A stretch of DNA of 64,000 nucleotides from Malus domestica. Taxonomy: Eukaryota > Streptophyta > Magnoliopsida > Rosales > Rosaceae. Position 1 is the first letter of the stretch, and each line of letters opens with the position of its first letter. The translations under genes were made by a program, and so were the position numbers. Under the pieces are notes generated by a model. It saw only the letters and a list, made by a program, of their open reading frames with translations, did not search any database and had not been told where the DNA came from. The stretch is from contig NC_091665.1 in the NCBI RefSeq assembly GCF_042453785.1, positions 4,289,501 through 4,353,500 of the forward strand. Reading direction: 5' to 3'. This document shows positions 44,878 through 59,399 of the stretch, in pieces.

Positions 44878-47036
44878 CAAGGGGCCAAAAAATAGCCCAC
44901 TTCGGTTGGAGATGGGTTTTGACACACCCCAATCCAGAATGTCCATTGGGACTCAGAATCGAGCTGTGCTGGCCGACACCTGGAAGTTGACGAAGCCATA
45001 AAATATAGTGATGTGGAAAATGTGAATAAATTTAAACCCAAAAGTGCCTAAAGACGAGTGCGTTGTGAACGGGAATGAACATATTTCACACACGCCGTCA
45101 GAGCATAAGTAAAGTACAATAGTGTGGGTAAGGATCATACCCTCAGAGGTAGCCACCTATACTAAGATTCGCCAAAAATCCTCATCGATACGAACTTTTA
45201 GCAGCTAAAACCTGGAGGGGCGAAAAACAAGGGTGAGTTGGTCTGAAAATAAAGTTTTAATAAAAACCTTTGAAAACGTTATAACCCCTCGCCGTAAAAC
45301 CTGTATAGTTTTCAGAAAATAATACTACGTATATACGTAAAACAATGCACAAAGACAGTAAAGATCCACACTTCGCACAGCCTTCACGTGATCGTAGCAC
45401 TTGAACGTACTTATTTATACCCAGCACTTGAGCGTACTTATTTACACCCAGCATGTTCGGAACATCCACACTTCGGATTTTCGATCCGTAACTTCCAAAG
45501 ATCCACATTATGCTTTTAGAATAACATACTAAAATTTCATTATGATCCAACGGTTGGATCTCCACCAATTGCAAATTCAAGTGGCAATCAACGTTTTATT
45601 TTACTAACTTACAAGTCTAATTCGGAAAGATCCATATGTCGGATTCTCGATCTGTAAGTTCCCATGGTCCTCAAATATTACGTAATATAATGTATTAAAG
45701 TTTGGTGACAATCAAACTGTCGGATCGTCGATTACTATTCTAATCAAGTGGCGGACCTTAATAGAACTTCGCTGGATTCAACAGATTTTGCAGATTTCAT
45801 GGGCAATATTTAGAGCTCCATATCTCACTTGTTTTTCAACCAAATTCAACTCATAATATACCAAATCGAAGCTAGAGATGTATAGAACAAAATTATATCT
45901 TCTTGGAGTCCAAATGGTCACCGGAGATGGCCAGAAAATGGCCTGAAAGATGGCTGTCCGCGGGAAAACAGGGAAAATCGCCAGAATTTCTGGGCAACCT
46001 TTCAATGTCCATAACTTTGTCAATACTCAACGAAATCAAGTGATTCAAAAATGAAAATCATAGTTCTCGATGCGACTAAGAGATTGGTACCTTGGACGAT
46101 GGCTATATCTTCATTATTTGACAGAAAAATGACTCGAAAGTAGCGGAGGTCGCTGGAAACTGGGCAAACTTTAAATCGTTATAACTTTCTCATTTCTTCA
46201 CCAAATTAAACGATCCAAACATGAAAATTTATCTAATCGACAAGAAGAATCGATTTATACCTTTAGAGTTCAAAATATGGCTAGAAATTATCTGAATCAC
46301 GCCTAGAAGTCTCGGCCCAAAACCTTGTTCTTCGAACTCGTGTTTCGGGTTCGTTTTCAATGAAACAAAACTCAAAACTGGGTTTATGGCGGTGAAGACA
46401 TGCAGATAATGATGGTTTTGATGTTCAACAATCCGAAAGATTTGGTGATGATGGTGGTTTGTTTCATGGGAGAAAGGAAGAGCCGAGAGAGAGTTAGGAG
46501 AGTAGAGAGAAGAGCTACGGAAGAAAGAAGAAAAAGAAAGAGAGAGTATTCCAGAAAAGTGGGGATGGTCCCACGTGGCACTCATCCAACGGTCCGATAA
46601 AATAACACATGTTTAATTAATTATCAATTTACCAAAATATCCTTGACGTTTAAAGGTTCATAGAATCTTCGTTATAACTTCAAATTACATTATGTTCGCG
46701 CCCACGCGTTTGTAGCGACAAGTACTACGAGAATACACCAAGAAAACAAACCTTACATGACATGACAAGATGGTCCACAAAAGTCAACATCTTTGCCTCG
46801 AAGGGCATTTCCGTAAATTCACATTTAAAAACTATAAAAATCATAATTTTTAGGGATGGGTCATTATAGGTTTTTTGTCAAAGGGTTATGTTTTGTCCTA
46901 TAGCCTTTTGACCCCCTCGGTTGGAGATGATATAAAATATGGTCAGGCACTATTCATTAAAAAAAATAATTTCTTGCAGACCTATAGGGCTAAACATGGT
47001 CTTTTGGCCCCCCCCCTCTTTCAGTTGGAGATGACC
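44878..47036. mobile_element. TIR element, family A, copy 4, interrupted by a reverse solo LTR
   Basis: Left part 44878-44919 (GGGGCCAAAAAATAGCCC, CGGTTGGAGATGG) and right part 46869-47036 (GGTTTTTTGTCAAAGGG, CAGTTGGAGATGACCTAATGG) are continuous family A sequence once the LTR is removed. A G/C run and several GGTTGGAGATG phrases mark the family. Confidence 0.65.
44920..46868 (-). mobile_element. Third solo LTR of the long family (reverse, 1949 bp)
   Basis: Plus strand starts TGACACACCCC and ends GGGTCATTATA; in reverse it runs TATAATGACCC to GGGGTGTGTCA, parallel to the other two copies. Flanked by perfect GGTTT (44915-44919 and 46869-46873). Shares the conserved tail (CCTGGAGGGGCG, CCCCTCGCCGTAAAACCTG). 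The open frames at 46229-46600 are not supported as genes. Confidence 0.75.
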
Positions 47037-47309
47037 TAATGGTATATGATAAATAAATGGATCATGTTTGTAAAAATGGAAGACTAATATGTGGAGGTGA
47101 AGATCGCCATATTTTCTTATATTACTTTTGATAAATTACACAATGTTGTTACAATCTTGATATTTCAACAATATTCTTTGATTAAACATTAATATTTAAC
47201 AACGTTAATCGAATGGTTAGCGCATCTAGTTTAGTTTATTTTTTGCATAATTAATTTTTTTAAGTAACATAAAACGTAAACAATTTCGACGATGTTATAA
47301 AAATATCCG

Positions 47310-47765
47310 CCTAGCGCTGCCTAGGTCTCACATAAGCGTTAGGTGGCTAGCCATTGCCCCCATTAACCTTAGGTGTTTGAAAATTAATAAAGGGTGCCTA
47401 GACCTGCTTAGGCGCCTGTCTCTGCCTATAACCAATTAGGCACTCACTTATGTAGTAACTTTCATTTAGACAGAAAACACATAACTTTCATTTTGCATTT
47501 AATTTTTTTTCACTAAAATAGGAGAGATTTGTTGAATACTTGGATGAACACTTGTCATATGCTTGTTTCCTATGTTTTCAATAAATTTTAATACTTTATA
47601 ATCTATATATCATTTTATTTTGCAATTTATGTATTCCGATATAATTATATATATATATTTTTTATTATAACAATGGAATTATTTATACAATATATTGTAA
47701 ATTTATTTAAAAATCAGCTTAGTCCGCCTCTTGACTAAGGTCTAATGTCTTTTAGAATCTTAATT
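47310..47765. mobile_element. CCTAGG-rich TIR repeat, family B, copy 1
   Basis: Contains AAAATATCCGCCTAGCGCTG, GAAAATTAATAAAGGGTGCC, and a right end TCTAATGTCTTTTAGAATCTT. The same layout is found at 52858-53345 and, partly, at 63.69-64 kb. Non-coding. Confidence 0.65.
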
Positions 47766-47789
47766 TAGATCATTGTGCTACTTTTTTTT

Positions 47790-48540
47790 TTTTAACAAAC
47801 GATATTATCTATATTAGAGATCGAAGAATGGATAAAGCCCCATACAGAACTAATTATAATTCTATAGTTTAAATTTACTTTTAACGAGAATTAAACTTAA
47901 AACTTCACACTTATTGCATAAAAAGAAAAGAAGGAAAAGAAGGAAGACGTCCGATTTATTGCATAAAAGAATTAGTACCTCCATGCAAAAAGGCAACTTG
48001 TTGAGAAAAGTGTGAACAGTTGCTTGAAATGAAGGCAACCTCGTCCCTTTCTTCCATGATGGAGAAAGAAGAGACAAAAACCTGGTAACCGCCGAATCAG
48101 AAAGAAAACGACGACAGGCGTTATCTTTAGTGATAACCACATACCTCACTCTCCCATCCCAAGCCCTCCACGTGTCTGCCGAAACTTCCATTAGCGCCGG
48201 ATTAGCCTCCCTTCCCCAATCCATTAGCCCTCGAATCCAGCACCACCACCACCTTCTAATCCAATCCAAGCCAAACCTTTTTTTCCTCCTTACATTTTTC
48301 CTTCCTTTTTTCTCCTTATAGTTTTCAGGAGGAGGGATAGGAAAAGCCATGCTATTCACTAGAATCGATTTAAAGCTTCTCAGTTATAAATCAAGTAAAA
48401 AAAATACAACTAAATCGTAATATTAAATGATTATTATTATTATTATATATTTTTAAGATCCTTACATCGTATTTTATAAATAAACGAACCTGTAATCCAT
48501 AATTTCATTAAAAAAACGGAGGGAGAGAGAGTGTGAATAA
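47790..48540. other. Intergenic region upstream of FBPase
   Basis: No supported gene. A minus-strand open stretch of 165 codons (48359-47862) has no recognisable domain and includes low-complexity ends. The sequence near 48420-48480 is ATT-rich. Confidence 0.4.
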
Positions 48541-48546
48541 CCAAAC

Positions 48547-48556
48547 TCTATATAAT
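48547..48556 (+). promoter_or_regulatory. Possible TATA box of the FBPase gene
   Basis: CTATATAATT about 90 bp upstream of the FBPase start codon, at a sensible distance for a short 5'-UTR. Position only; no experimental start is visible. Confidence 0.4.
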
Positions 48557-48644
48557 TAGTGGTCAGCTGTTTGGGGGTTTGTTATTGGAGGTTCTAAGTG
48601 ACAGCGCGTTTGGTGGAGGAATAGTAACGACAGCAGAGAAAAAA

Positions 48645-51622
<2,978 letters not shown>

Positions 51623-51699
51623 AACTTAGAATTCTGGTTCTCTCATCGTAAATCACATAATTGTTAATCTATTTGAACTCCTCTATTAGATGAAGTTTG

Positions 51700-52290
51700 T
51701 ATGGAGAGCGTACAATAATTTGTTGATGCTTACAACTCTAACAAGGTTATCGTCTTATATTCTGGAGAACTGCTCTACTTTCTTTCCTTATGTTCTCAGA
51801 TTTCAAACAACTCTACTCAATTAAAGAAATCCATCAAATTAACGGAAAAGAAAAAGAGAAGGGCGGAGGCCAGCCCCCGTTGCAGCATAGACAGGCTCAA
51901 GGCTCCGAGCTGCCAAGGGGCGACCGAGAGAAAGATGGCGAAGTGTTTTGTTCAAAGTGTTGTGTTCGTCACTTTGTTGTCAAGTATAAAATCGGATAAC
52001 AAAGTTTCGAAAGAAAAAAAAAAACACAGGCTTGGACCTCAAGAAAACATTTCATAGATATGAGTTCCATCCATGAAGGTTACATTAAATTGGATCCATC
52101 AATTCTGAGGCACCTGAAACTGAGATTCTTATAATTCTACTCTTTCGGTTTCCTCAAATACAGTTAAAATTCTGATCCTAGGTAGCTCGGGATTCAAGAA
52201 ATCTCGTTCATTCAGAAATCTTAAAGCGGAATAACATAAGATAGATTTGGTAAATGTCACAACAGTTGATTTCCCAATACAAGTAACTAA
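51700..52290. other. Spacer between FBPase and LSM3
   Basis: The two genes converge here, so it contains both 3'-UTRs. No other gene is recognised; the open stretch at 51790-51999 has no supported product. Confidence 0.4.
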
Positions 52291-52291
52291 C

Positions 52292-54730
52292 TCAAGCTGT
52301 TCTTAAAGGAGGTGAAACAAGGATGACACCGTCTCCTCTGACAAAGAGAAAAGGAACCATCCGCTTTGTAGTCTGCAATGGAAAAAGAAAAGTCGGCCAA
52401 AAAATGTAATACAAGATCAAACCGATGACAGCCAAAGCTAAAGCTAAAAATCATGCTAATTCTACAAGAACGCATTCTCACTGATGATGCCAACGCTAAA
52501 AGCAATTTCTTTGGTTATTAATTGAAAAAGGAGAAACCAAACATACCAAATATAAGTTACACTTTGATCATAGGGAAAAAAGGCACGATATTTAACATAA
52601 CCTATACTAGCTTCAGTTTAGTATCTTTTAACGATGAGATAAATGAATGACAGAACAAAACACAACACATTCAGGAGCAGACGTGATCATGTTAGCATAA
52701 ATTTCCGTAGACAGATGTTTTCCAAATTTTAGCATGTCCACAGTGGTAATGCAGAAACATTCATTTCTAACTGAGCATCCCCATAGGTAGTAAACATTGT
52801 TACCTCTGGACCTATCTGAGGGTACAGTCACTACAGCAGCTCTACCCCAAACACTGTTCTAAAAATCCCCGCCTAGCACCTCCTAGGCCCTGCCTAGGCG
52901 CTAGGCGGCTGGTCACCTTCCCAATTAATGCCTAGGAGTTTGAAAATTAATAAAGGACGCCTAAACCTGCTGAGGCGCCTTCCTAGACCGCCTAGGCACC
53001 TGCTTAGCCCATCCATACCCGCCTAGGTTGCACCTCACTTAAACAGAAAATAGATAACTTTAATTTTGAATTTTATTTTTTTCAATAAATTGTAAGAGAC
53101 TTGTTGAATACTTAAATGAGCATATTATAGGCTTGTTCCCCATGTTTTCATTGTATTCCAATACTTAATAATATATATGTCATTATATTTTGTAGTTTAT
53201 GATGAAATTATATATATATTGAGTATAAACACACTTATTTAATGAAATATAATAGATTTACTTAAATCCGCCTAGTCCGCTTAGACGCCTAGGCACTAGG
53301 CCCCAGCCCGCTGCCTGACTAGCGTCTAGCGTCTTTTAGAACCTTGACCCCAAAGTTATGCATTCTTTTATTATTTATGCAATTTAGTCCTCTAGGAAAA
53401 CAACACTCCAAGATAAATTGATTTCCAAAATCTTTTGTTTTATATAAACTAGTGAAAAAGAAAACAGAGTGTGAGCTACATACCCGGACAATCTCTTCAT
53501 AAGTTTCATCATCAATTTCTACAGATGTAACAACTTCTTCAACATCACCAAGAATCATATTTAAGTGTTGATCATAAGCCTGCAAAAGCCAGAATTTTAA
53601 CAACAAAATCAGAATCGAACAGGAAGCTTTATAACCACAAATACTATGCTAGCAAATATCACTTCACATACTAATTCTTTGATAGAAGAATACTGTTTGT
53701 TTACACGCCTTTCCTTACAACAGAAGCAGCTAACAATTAGTGACTCTATAGAAAGTATTTTCGAGAACCATGGAAACAAAGGTGGAGTGGAAAAGATACA
53801 TTATTTGGAAAATATCAGTGATTGGCTTAGCATAACCCTTACAAGAATTACAATCCCAGCTAAAGTCCATAGATTACTCAGGATCTACTTATTCATACTA
53901 GGATGAGTCGGCTAGACCATATATTTCGAAGCTTAGCATTAAACTAGGTAGAGATATTGTCGTATATTTCATAGGTTCAATAAAGATGAGTTCACTAATA
54001 AAAGTGCCAGACTGACACTCACTTCACATACTATAAATTTAAAATTTGACTCGGCACCAAGAGAAAAGAAGATTCATCCTCGAAAAAACCATAAAAATAG
54101 CTACAAATTTCTTATAGAGCTACACAATTTTCCTAGCTCCGCTAAACCGGAAGTATAATTTCGCGATAAGAGCAAACTATACAAGTTATAAACTGCAATA
54201 GTAACCACCAACTGACCACCATTATCATTGCCATAATCATCATAGTGTCAAAAGCAACATCGAAAGAAAAATATAAAAGAAAAAAAAACATAGAATTGCA
54301 AATAAAATGGAAAGACTCGAGTTCCTATCGCAAATGAAAAAATAGACAATTATTGAGCATACATGACAATTTTGTTATTGGTGTTCGAGACTATAAAGAG
54401 GAGAATCAAACCTTGATGCATATGGGATGTAATTTCCATTCAGCTGTTAACACTAAAGTAGCAATCTTTAAACCCTAATTTTATTTTCTCATTACTTTTT
54501 GTTTTTGCCCAATCTAAAACCCTAATTCAAAAAACCCAGAAAGCAGAGAAAACCTGAAAAAACCTAATATATAGCAGAGCGAGAGACATGGTAGATAGGG
54601 CGTGGAAACGTACATGGAGTTTACCGCGCAGCTCTCGGTCGGAGCGAAGCTTGACGTAGATGCGCTCGTCGAGGCTAAGCCTTATCAGATCCAACGGCTC
54701 CTTCACGGCGCTCTCTTCCTCACTCGCCAT
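52292..54730 (-). CDS. LSM3: Sm-like protein LSM3
   Basis: Subunit of the LSM1-7 (cytoplasmic mRNA decapping/decay) and LSM2-8 (nuclear U6 snRNA) rings. Three exons (minus), 54730-54614, 53579-53484 and 52372-52292, are all in phase 0 and give 97 aa, the normal length. The N-terminus [20 protein letters not shown], the Sm1 region ([30 protein letters not shown]) and the Sm2 region ([17 protein letters not shown]) are all present. Intron 2 holds a family B repeat. No defect. Confidence 0.96.
52858..53345. mobile_element. CCTAGG-rich TIR repeat, family B, copy 2
   Basis: Inverted ends: left GTTCTAAAAATCCCCGCCTA, right complement GGTTCTAAAAGACGCTAGAC. Dense in GCCTAGGCGCC-like phrases at both sides and AT-rich in the middle. 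It lies in intron 2 of LSM3. Confidence 0.7.
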
Positions 54731-55895
54731 TTTTGTATTTTGCTCTTTCTTCGAAAGGGTTTATTATGTTGGGGGCAATTTGTATGGACTGAGCTTATTT
54801 ATTATATTAAATATTATATTGTAATATAGACTGGACAATTTGTCTTTGATTGCAAGGCCCACTGTAAACAGGCCTAACACCAAATTGCTTTTCGAACAGA
54901 TGTTCTATTCAAATTAGGGTGTAAGGTTAGATGGTCAACCTAATTTTAAACTAATATTTGTAATTCAGGTTTAGATTAGGTTTTCATGCGGGTTTGTTCG
55001 AGTTCCGGTTTAAATTGGTTGGGGCTTACTGGGGTTTGAGTTTGGGTTTGTCCAACTTTATAAAGTTCAATCTGGTTATATGTTATTTTATGAGGTAAAT
55101 CTCAAGTAACCATATAACATCAAATTATCTACATGTCATCGTCCATACAAAAGATAAACCAAATAGTGTGGGACACATTTGCAAAGTTTTAACCATGCAA
55201 AGTTGAATTTAAATAATAAGACAAGACCAAAGTTTTTAACTAATAAAAATGTAAAAGCAATACTATCGTTCATTGTTCAAATGAAGACCAAACAACTAAC
55301 TTAAGTATAGCCCTCCCAGACTTGTACCTAGCTTATATAACATGAAGTGGGACGAGTGATATGCGCATGAACAATTTGGGCTAGAAATCGGGTTTGGGTT
55401 GACATGGGTGGGCAAAGCATCAACTCAACCCAATCCAACCCTAAATTATAGGGTTGAGGTCGAGTTATGCTTGGACGAGTTTTTACTTCATTGTAACTCG
55501 CCTGAACGGATTGAATCGAATTGTGCATAAATGGATTCGATTGACTTTACCCAAGTTGCACCTTTAATTCAAACACGAATAGAAAATACAAATGATAACA
55601 TAAAAGTATCACAAATCCAAACGTGACTATCAAATTTGTGTTATGCGAATAAAAAAACAAATAAAAAAAAAGAGAGATAGTACAGGAGAAAACTTTAAAT
55701 AGGATTTTGATTTTATTTTTAATTAAATGAATAAATTTGTCTTTGTCCATTGTAATCCAAATTTTTTAATTTGCTTCTTATCCACATGGTGCATATTTGA
55801 CAACAATGTCAACAAAAATATAGGTTTTATATTTGTCGTATCATCACTTAATGGTTAATTTAAAATATCTTTAACTAGTATATGACATTACAACT
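54731..55895. other. Intergenic, AT-rich
   Basis: No gene recognised. Two stretches (about 54960-55070 and 55370-55520) repeat phrases such as GGTTTGGGTTG and GAGTTATGCTTGG and may be old element debris. Left of the LTR at 55896 lies CAACT, the presumed target site. Confidence 0.4.
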
Positions 55896-56253
55896 TGTTT
55901 GTACCATACTTAAGGCCTCCGTATTTAGATCTCGTATAAATACTCGGAGAACTCAAATGTAATTATGTAATAAAGGAATGGGCAAATATGTAATAAGTGA
56001 GGAGCCCTTATTCTATAAAATGACTCCTCACTCTTTTTATTAGGAGAGGCCAATTCTCAGGCCTAAGTTCCACCTTCAGAAGCCTCACTCTCCTATTTAG
56101 AGGCTCTCTCTCCCTCACAAAGAAATACAATATCAGCGTAGACGTAGCCCAAACATTGGGGTGAACCACGATACATCTTGTGTTATTTACATTTCTTGCA
56201 TATTCAAGGTCGGATTTACGTTGTTCCAAGACCTTCGGTTTTGTACATCAACA
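55896..56253 (+). repeat. Left LTR
   Basis: Complete 358-bp LTR with TG...CA ends. It contains a TATA-like TTATTCTATAAAATGACTCC at about 56010-56029, followed by CT-rich leader sequence. Closely similar to 60001-60330 and to the reverse copy at 43459-43808. Confidence 0.85.
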
Positions 56254-56490
56254 TTTGGCGCCGTCTATGAGAATCGACACGAAAAGCTATGTCGGTTCTC
56301 TCTCAATTTTTCACCTCCGCCATGGATCTGCAAAAACCCACACAGAGACACAACCACGGAGATAATACACGAGAAGAAGCTGCAAAGAGCACCAAATTCC
56401 CAAATTTCCCCGCCACTGCCCGCAGACACCACCATGACCATAGATCCCAACCACACCACCACTATAACAGCCATCGTAACCAGCAGCATC

Positions 56491-57465
56491 ATGGGCCAGG
56501 AAAACGACACCCAATTCAACCTCGTTGGCTTCTCCATCTTTGTACGGACCAACCCCCGGTCCGACCGCTTCAAAGTCTACCGCTTCCACCACGTCGAGTT
56601 TTGGTGCACCGACGCCACCAATGCTGCCTTCTGATTCTCCTGGGGACTCGGCATGCCCATGGAAGCTAAGTCGGGCCTATCCACCAGCAATCAAACCCAT
56701 GATTCCTACCTCCTCCGCTCCGGCGACCTCGATCCCCAGCTTCGACCACTCCGTCTCTCACGCTTTCTCCGCCACCCACGGCCTTGGCGTTCATACCATC
56801 TCCATCCAAGTCGAGAACGTCGTCTCCTCCTTCACAACCAGTGTCGCCTACGACGCCAAACCCTCGGCGGCCCCTATCCTCCTGGATAACCGCGTCACCA
56901 TCACCAAAGTCCAACTATATGATGATGTCATTTTGTGATACGTCAGCTATACGGACCGCAACCACCTCACAGACCCCGACCCCCACCTCTGGTTCCTCCC
57001 TGGATTCGAATCCCTAACGTCGTCGTTCCTAATCGACTTTGGAATCCGCCGCCTTGACCACGCTGTTGGCAACGTGGAGGATCTCAAATCGGCAGTGTCC
57101 TACATCAAAGGTTTCACTGGATTCCACGAGTTCCCCGAGTTCACCGTGAGGACATCGGGACGAGCAAAAGTGAACTCAACTCTATCGTCTTGGCGAACAA
57201 CAAGGAGATTGTGCTGTTTTCGATGAACGAGCCGATGTACAGGACGAAGAGGAAGAGCCAAATTCAGACGTACCTGGAGCACAACGAGGGTGCAGGGGTT
57301 CAGCATTTAGCGTTGGTGAGCGATGACATATTCAAGACGTTGAGGGAAATGCGGAGCCAGAGCAGCGTCGGCGGGTTTCAATTCATGCCAGCGCCGCCGC
57401 CAACGTATTACAGGAATTTGAAGAAGAGGGTGGGGGACGTGCTGACGGATATTACACCCAACTTA
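56491..57465 (+). pseudogene. 4-hydroxyphenylpyruvate dioxygenase (HPPD) fragment
   Basis: A start codon at 56491 begins MGQENDTQFNLVGF, and successive frames read FKVYRFHHVEFWCTDATNAA, SWGLGMPMEAKSGLSTSNQT, FDHSVSHAFSATHGLGV, IRRLDHAVGNV, YLEHNEGAGVQHLAL and PPPTYYRNLKKRVGDVLTD. HPPD makes homogentisate for plastoquinone and tocopherol. At least two frame changes and stops (near 56632 and 56936, and further shifts) break it. It ends before the C-terminal third, so the third iron ligand (Glu) and closing helix are missing. It lies in sense inside the LTR element. Confidence 0.9.
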
Positions 57466-57489
57466 TATTGCCAATTGGTGTAACCGACA

Positions 57490-57850
57490 CAGTTTTTCTG
57501 CTCTGCTCTGCAAATATGGTAACTGTGGCTCTAGGGACAGAGACTGATAGCTCTATCTTCTGTCTGTCCAGTTATAACTCGGTAGTAGGCTTCAAGCCAA
57601 CCGTTGGTCTCACTAGTCGAGCTGGAGTTGTCCCAGTCGGTCCAAGATAGGACACAGTTGGGCCAATCTGTAGGACTGTAGCTGATTATGTTCATGTCAT
57701 GGATGCTATTGTCGGCATTGATAGCAACGATATTACCATAAATAGACCCTCATAGTACATTATGGTGGATGGCTATGGACAGTTTCTCAGGGCTAATGGT
57801 CTCAAAGGAAAGAGATTGGGGATAGAAACAAGGTGCAGTTTTGGTTGAGA
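57490..57850 (+). pseudogene. Amidase (At4g34880-like) fragment
   Basis: The plus strand reads MVTVALGTETD, YNSVVGFKPTVGLTSRAGVV, then after a stop DTVGPICRTVADY-like sequence and later LKGKRLG. This is the middle of the amidase-signature domain of plant amidases. The Gly-Ser before the reactive region is changed (ETDSSI). Stops at about 57648 and 57753 and a missing start show it is dead. It is joined directly to the HPPD piece. Confidence 0.8.
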
Positions 57851-57881
57851 ATTTGCAAAATTTGTTGAATTTACACCCTTG

Positions 57882-58098
57882 TCGATCGAGATGGATCTCG
57901 ACATCACCACAACGATCTCCTTTTACAAATCCGGGAGATCCTTGCCGATGACCGTGAAGCCCACCGAGACGCAGATTCCGAGAATCTACTTCACCGTTTC
58001 CCGCGAGCTCCTTCGGCCATGGATCGGTTCCTCATAACCTTGGTGATCTCTATGATGTCATCAAGGGAGATGTTGCTGCTGTGCTTGAAGAGGTGGTG
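57882..58098 (-). pseudogene. 60S ribosomal protein L12 C-terminal fragment (antisense)
   Basis: The minus strand reads HSSNISLDDIIEITKVM, NRSMAEGA, then in a shifted frame ILGICVSVGFTV and GKDLPDL, ending near a GDVEI-like stretch. This matches the C-terminal half of RPL12. Internal stops and at least one frameshift make it non-functional. Its orientation is opposite to the HPPD and amidase pieces. Confidence 0.8.
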
Positions 58099-58149
58099 AT
58101 CCGTGTGGGAGGGGGCGGTGATTGGTGGCATTGGGATGGAAGGGGAATG

Positions 58150-58300
58150 GGAGAGCATCAACAGATCGTCCAAAAGTCTCTCTGTCAATAAAGGCTGTCC
58201 AAGCAGCTGTCACTTTAGAGAAAGGAATATTGCCCTTAATCATGTCATCAATCGACATATCCAAAGCAGTCGCTCATGGAGAAAAGCCGAAAGCAAAAGC
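58150..58300 (-). other. Possible fourth captured fragment
   Basis: The minus strand reads ATALDMSIDDMIKGN then FSKVTAAWTAFIDRETFG. The ALDMSIDDMIK stretch resembles the N-terminal box of ALY/REF (THO4) export adaptors, but the following residues do not. The source is unclear. Confidence 0.3.
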
Positions 58301-58661
58301 AAAAGCAAAAAGAAATGACAGGAATAAAAGAAGAAAGTAAAAGTAATGTTTGATGGTGGGGCAAACACATAAATGTGTTCTGGATCTCACAGAAGAGGAC
58401 GCGCCATCGACCACCCATATGCAAAAACAAAGAATAAACACCCACACTGCAAAAGCAAGGAATAAACACCCCACCAGAATGATGTGATTTACTTTTCTTG
58501 TTTTTGAATGATGTGATTTATTTTTTGTATATTTCGGAGATATCTATATAAACCCCATAAGAGGGTAATAATAATAATAATAAAAAATAGCAAGCCCAAA
58601 ATAATGGGCTGGAATACTATGTGGAGGGAGAAGGCCCATATGCCCAAAATAGCCAGACCCT

Positions 58662-58970
58662 CTATTATCACCAACCAGGTGATCAAAAGTACATCCAGTA
58701 CTACAAAAAATTATTCGGTAGCCAAGCCCTCTATTATCACCAACCAGGTGATCAAAAGTACGTCCAATACTACAAAAAATTATTCGGTAGCTTGCCGCTA
58801 TTACCACAAACCAGGTGATTAAAAGTACGCCCAGTACTCCAAAATTACTCGGCAGCCTGCCGCTATTATCACCAACCAGGTGATCAAAAGTACGCCCAGT
58901 ACTCCAAAATTATTCGGCAACCTGCCCCTATTATCACCCACTAGGTGATCGAAAGTATGTTCAGTACTCC
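58662..58970. repeat. 65-69 bp tandem array (5 units)
   Basis: Units begin CTATTATCACCAACCAGGTG and contain ATCAAAAGTACGCCCAGTAC and ATTATTCGG. Starts are at about 58662, 58731, 58798, 58863 and 58928; the last unit is diverged. Confidence 0.85.
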
Positions 58971-58975
58971 AAAAT

Positions 58976-59170
58976 TATACATGAGTATCACTCATGTCAA
59001 TCATACATAAACATACATGAGCATCACTCTTGTCAATCATACATAAACATTCATGAGCATCACTCATGACAATCATACATAAACATTCATGAGCATCACT
59101 CATGACAATCATACATAAACATTCATGAGCATCACTCATGTCAACATATATGAGCATCACTCATGTCAAT
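58976..59170. repeat. 36-bp tandem array (about 5 units)
   Basis: Units read CATGAGCATCACTCATGTCA followed by ATCATACATAAACAT. The array is followed to 59290 by a looser array of AGCTCCAGCTTC and AAAGCTTCATTTAC. Confidence 0.85.
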
Positions 59171-59399
59171 CGGTTTCGAAAGCTTCATTTACAGAGCTCC
59201 AGTTTCGAGAGCTCCAGCTTCAAAAGCTTCATTTACAAAAGCTCCAGCTTCAAAGCTTTACTAGCAAAGCTTCACCTGCAAAGCTTCAGTGTAGGGTATA
59301 CAAATACCGCATCCGAACAACCGCCACTTCGGCCCATACATGGATTCAATTTGAAGTATGTACCATATATTAGGCCTCAACTGGGCCTCATGAAAAATA

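Noticed and set aside
46229-46600. Overlapping open frames of 65-118 codons
   Set aside because: They sit in the reverse solo LTR and have no domain; His-rich stretch comes from simple sequence.
47862-48359. 165-codon minus-strand open frame upstream of FBPase
   Set aside because: No recognisable domain, odd composition at both ends, no splice or promoter support; left as spacer.
58662-59170. Regularly spaced repeats that might suggest a CRISPR array
   Set aside because: The units are directly tandem with no unique spacers, and the context is a plant LTR element.
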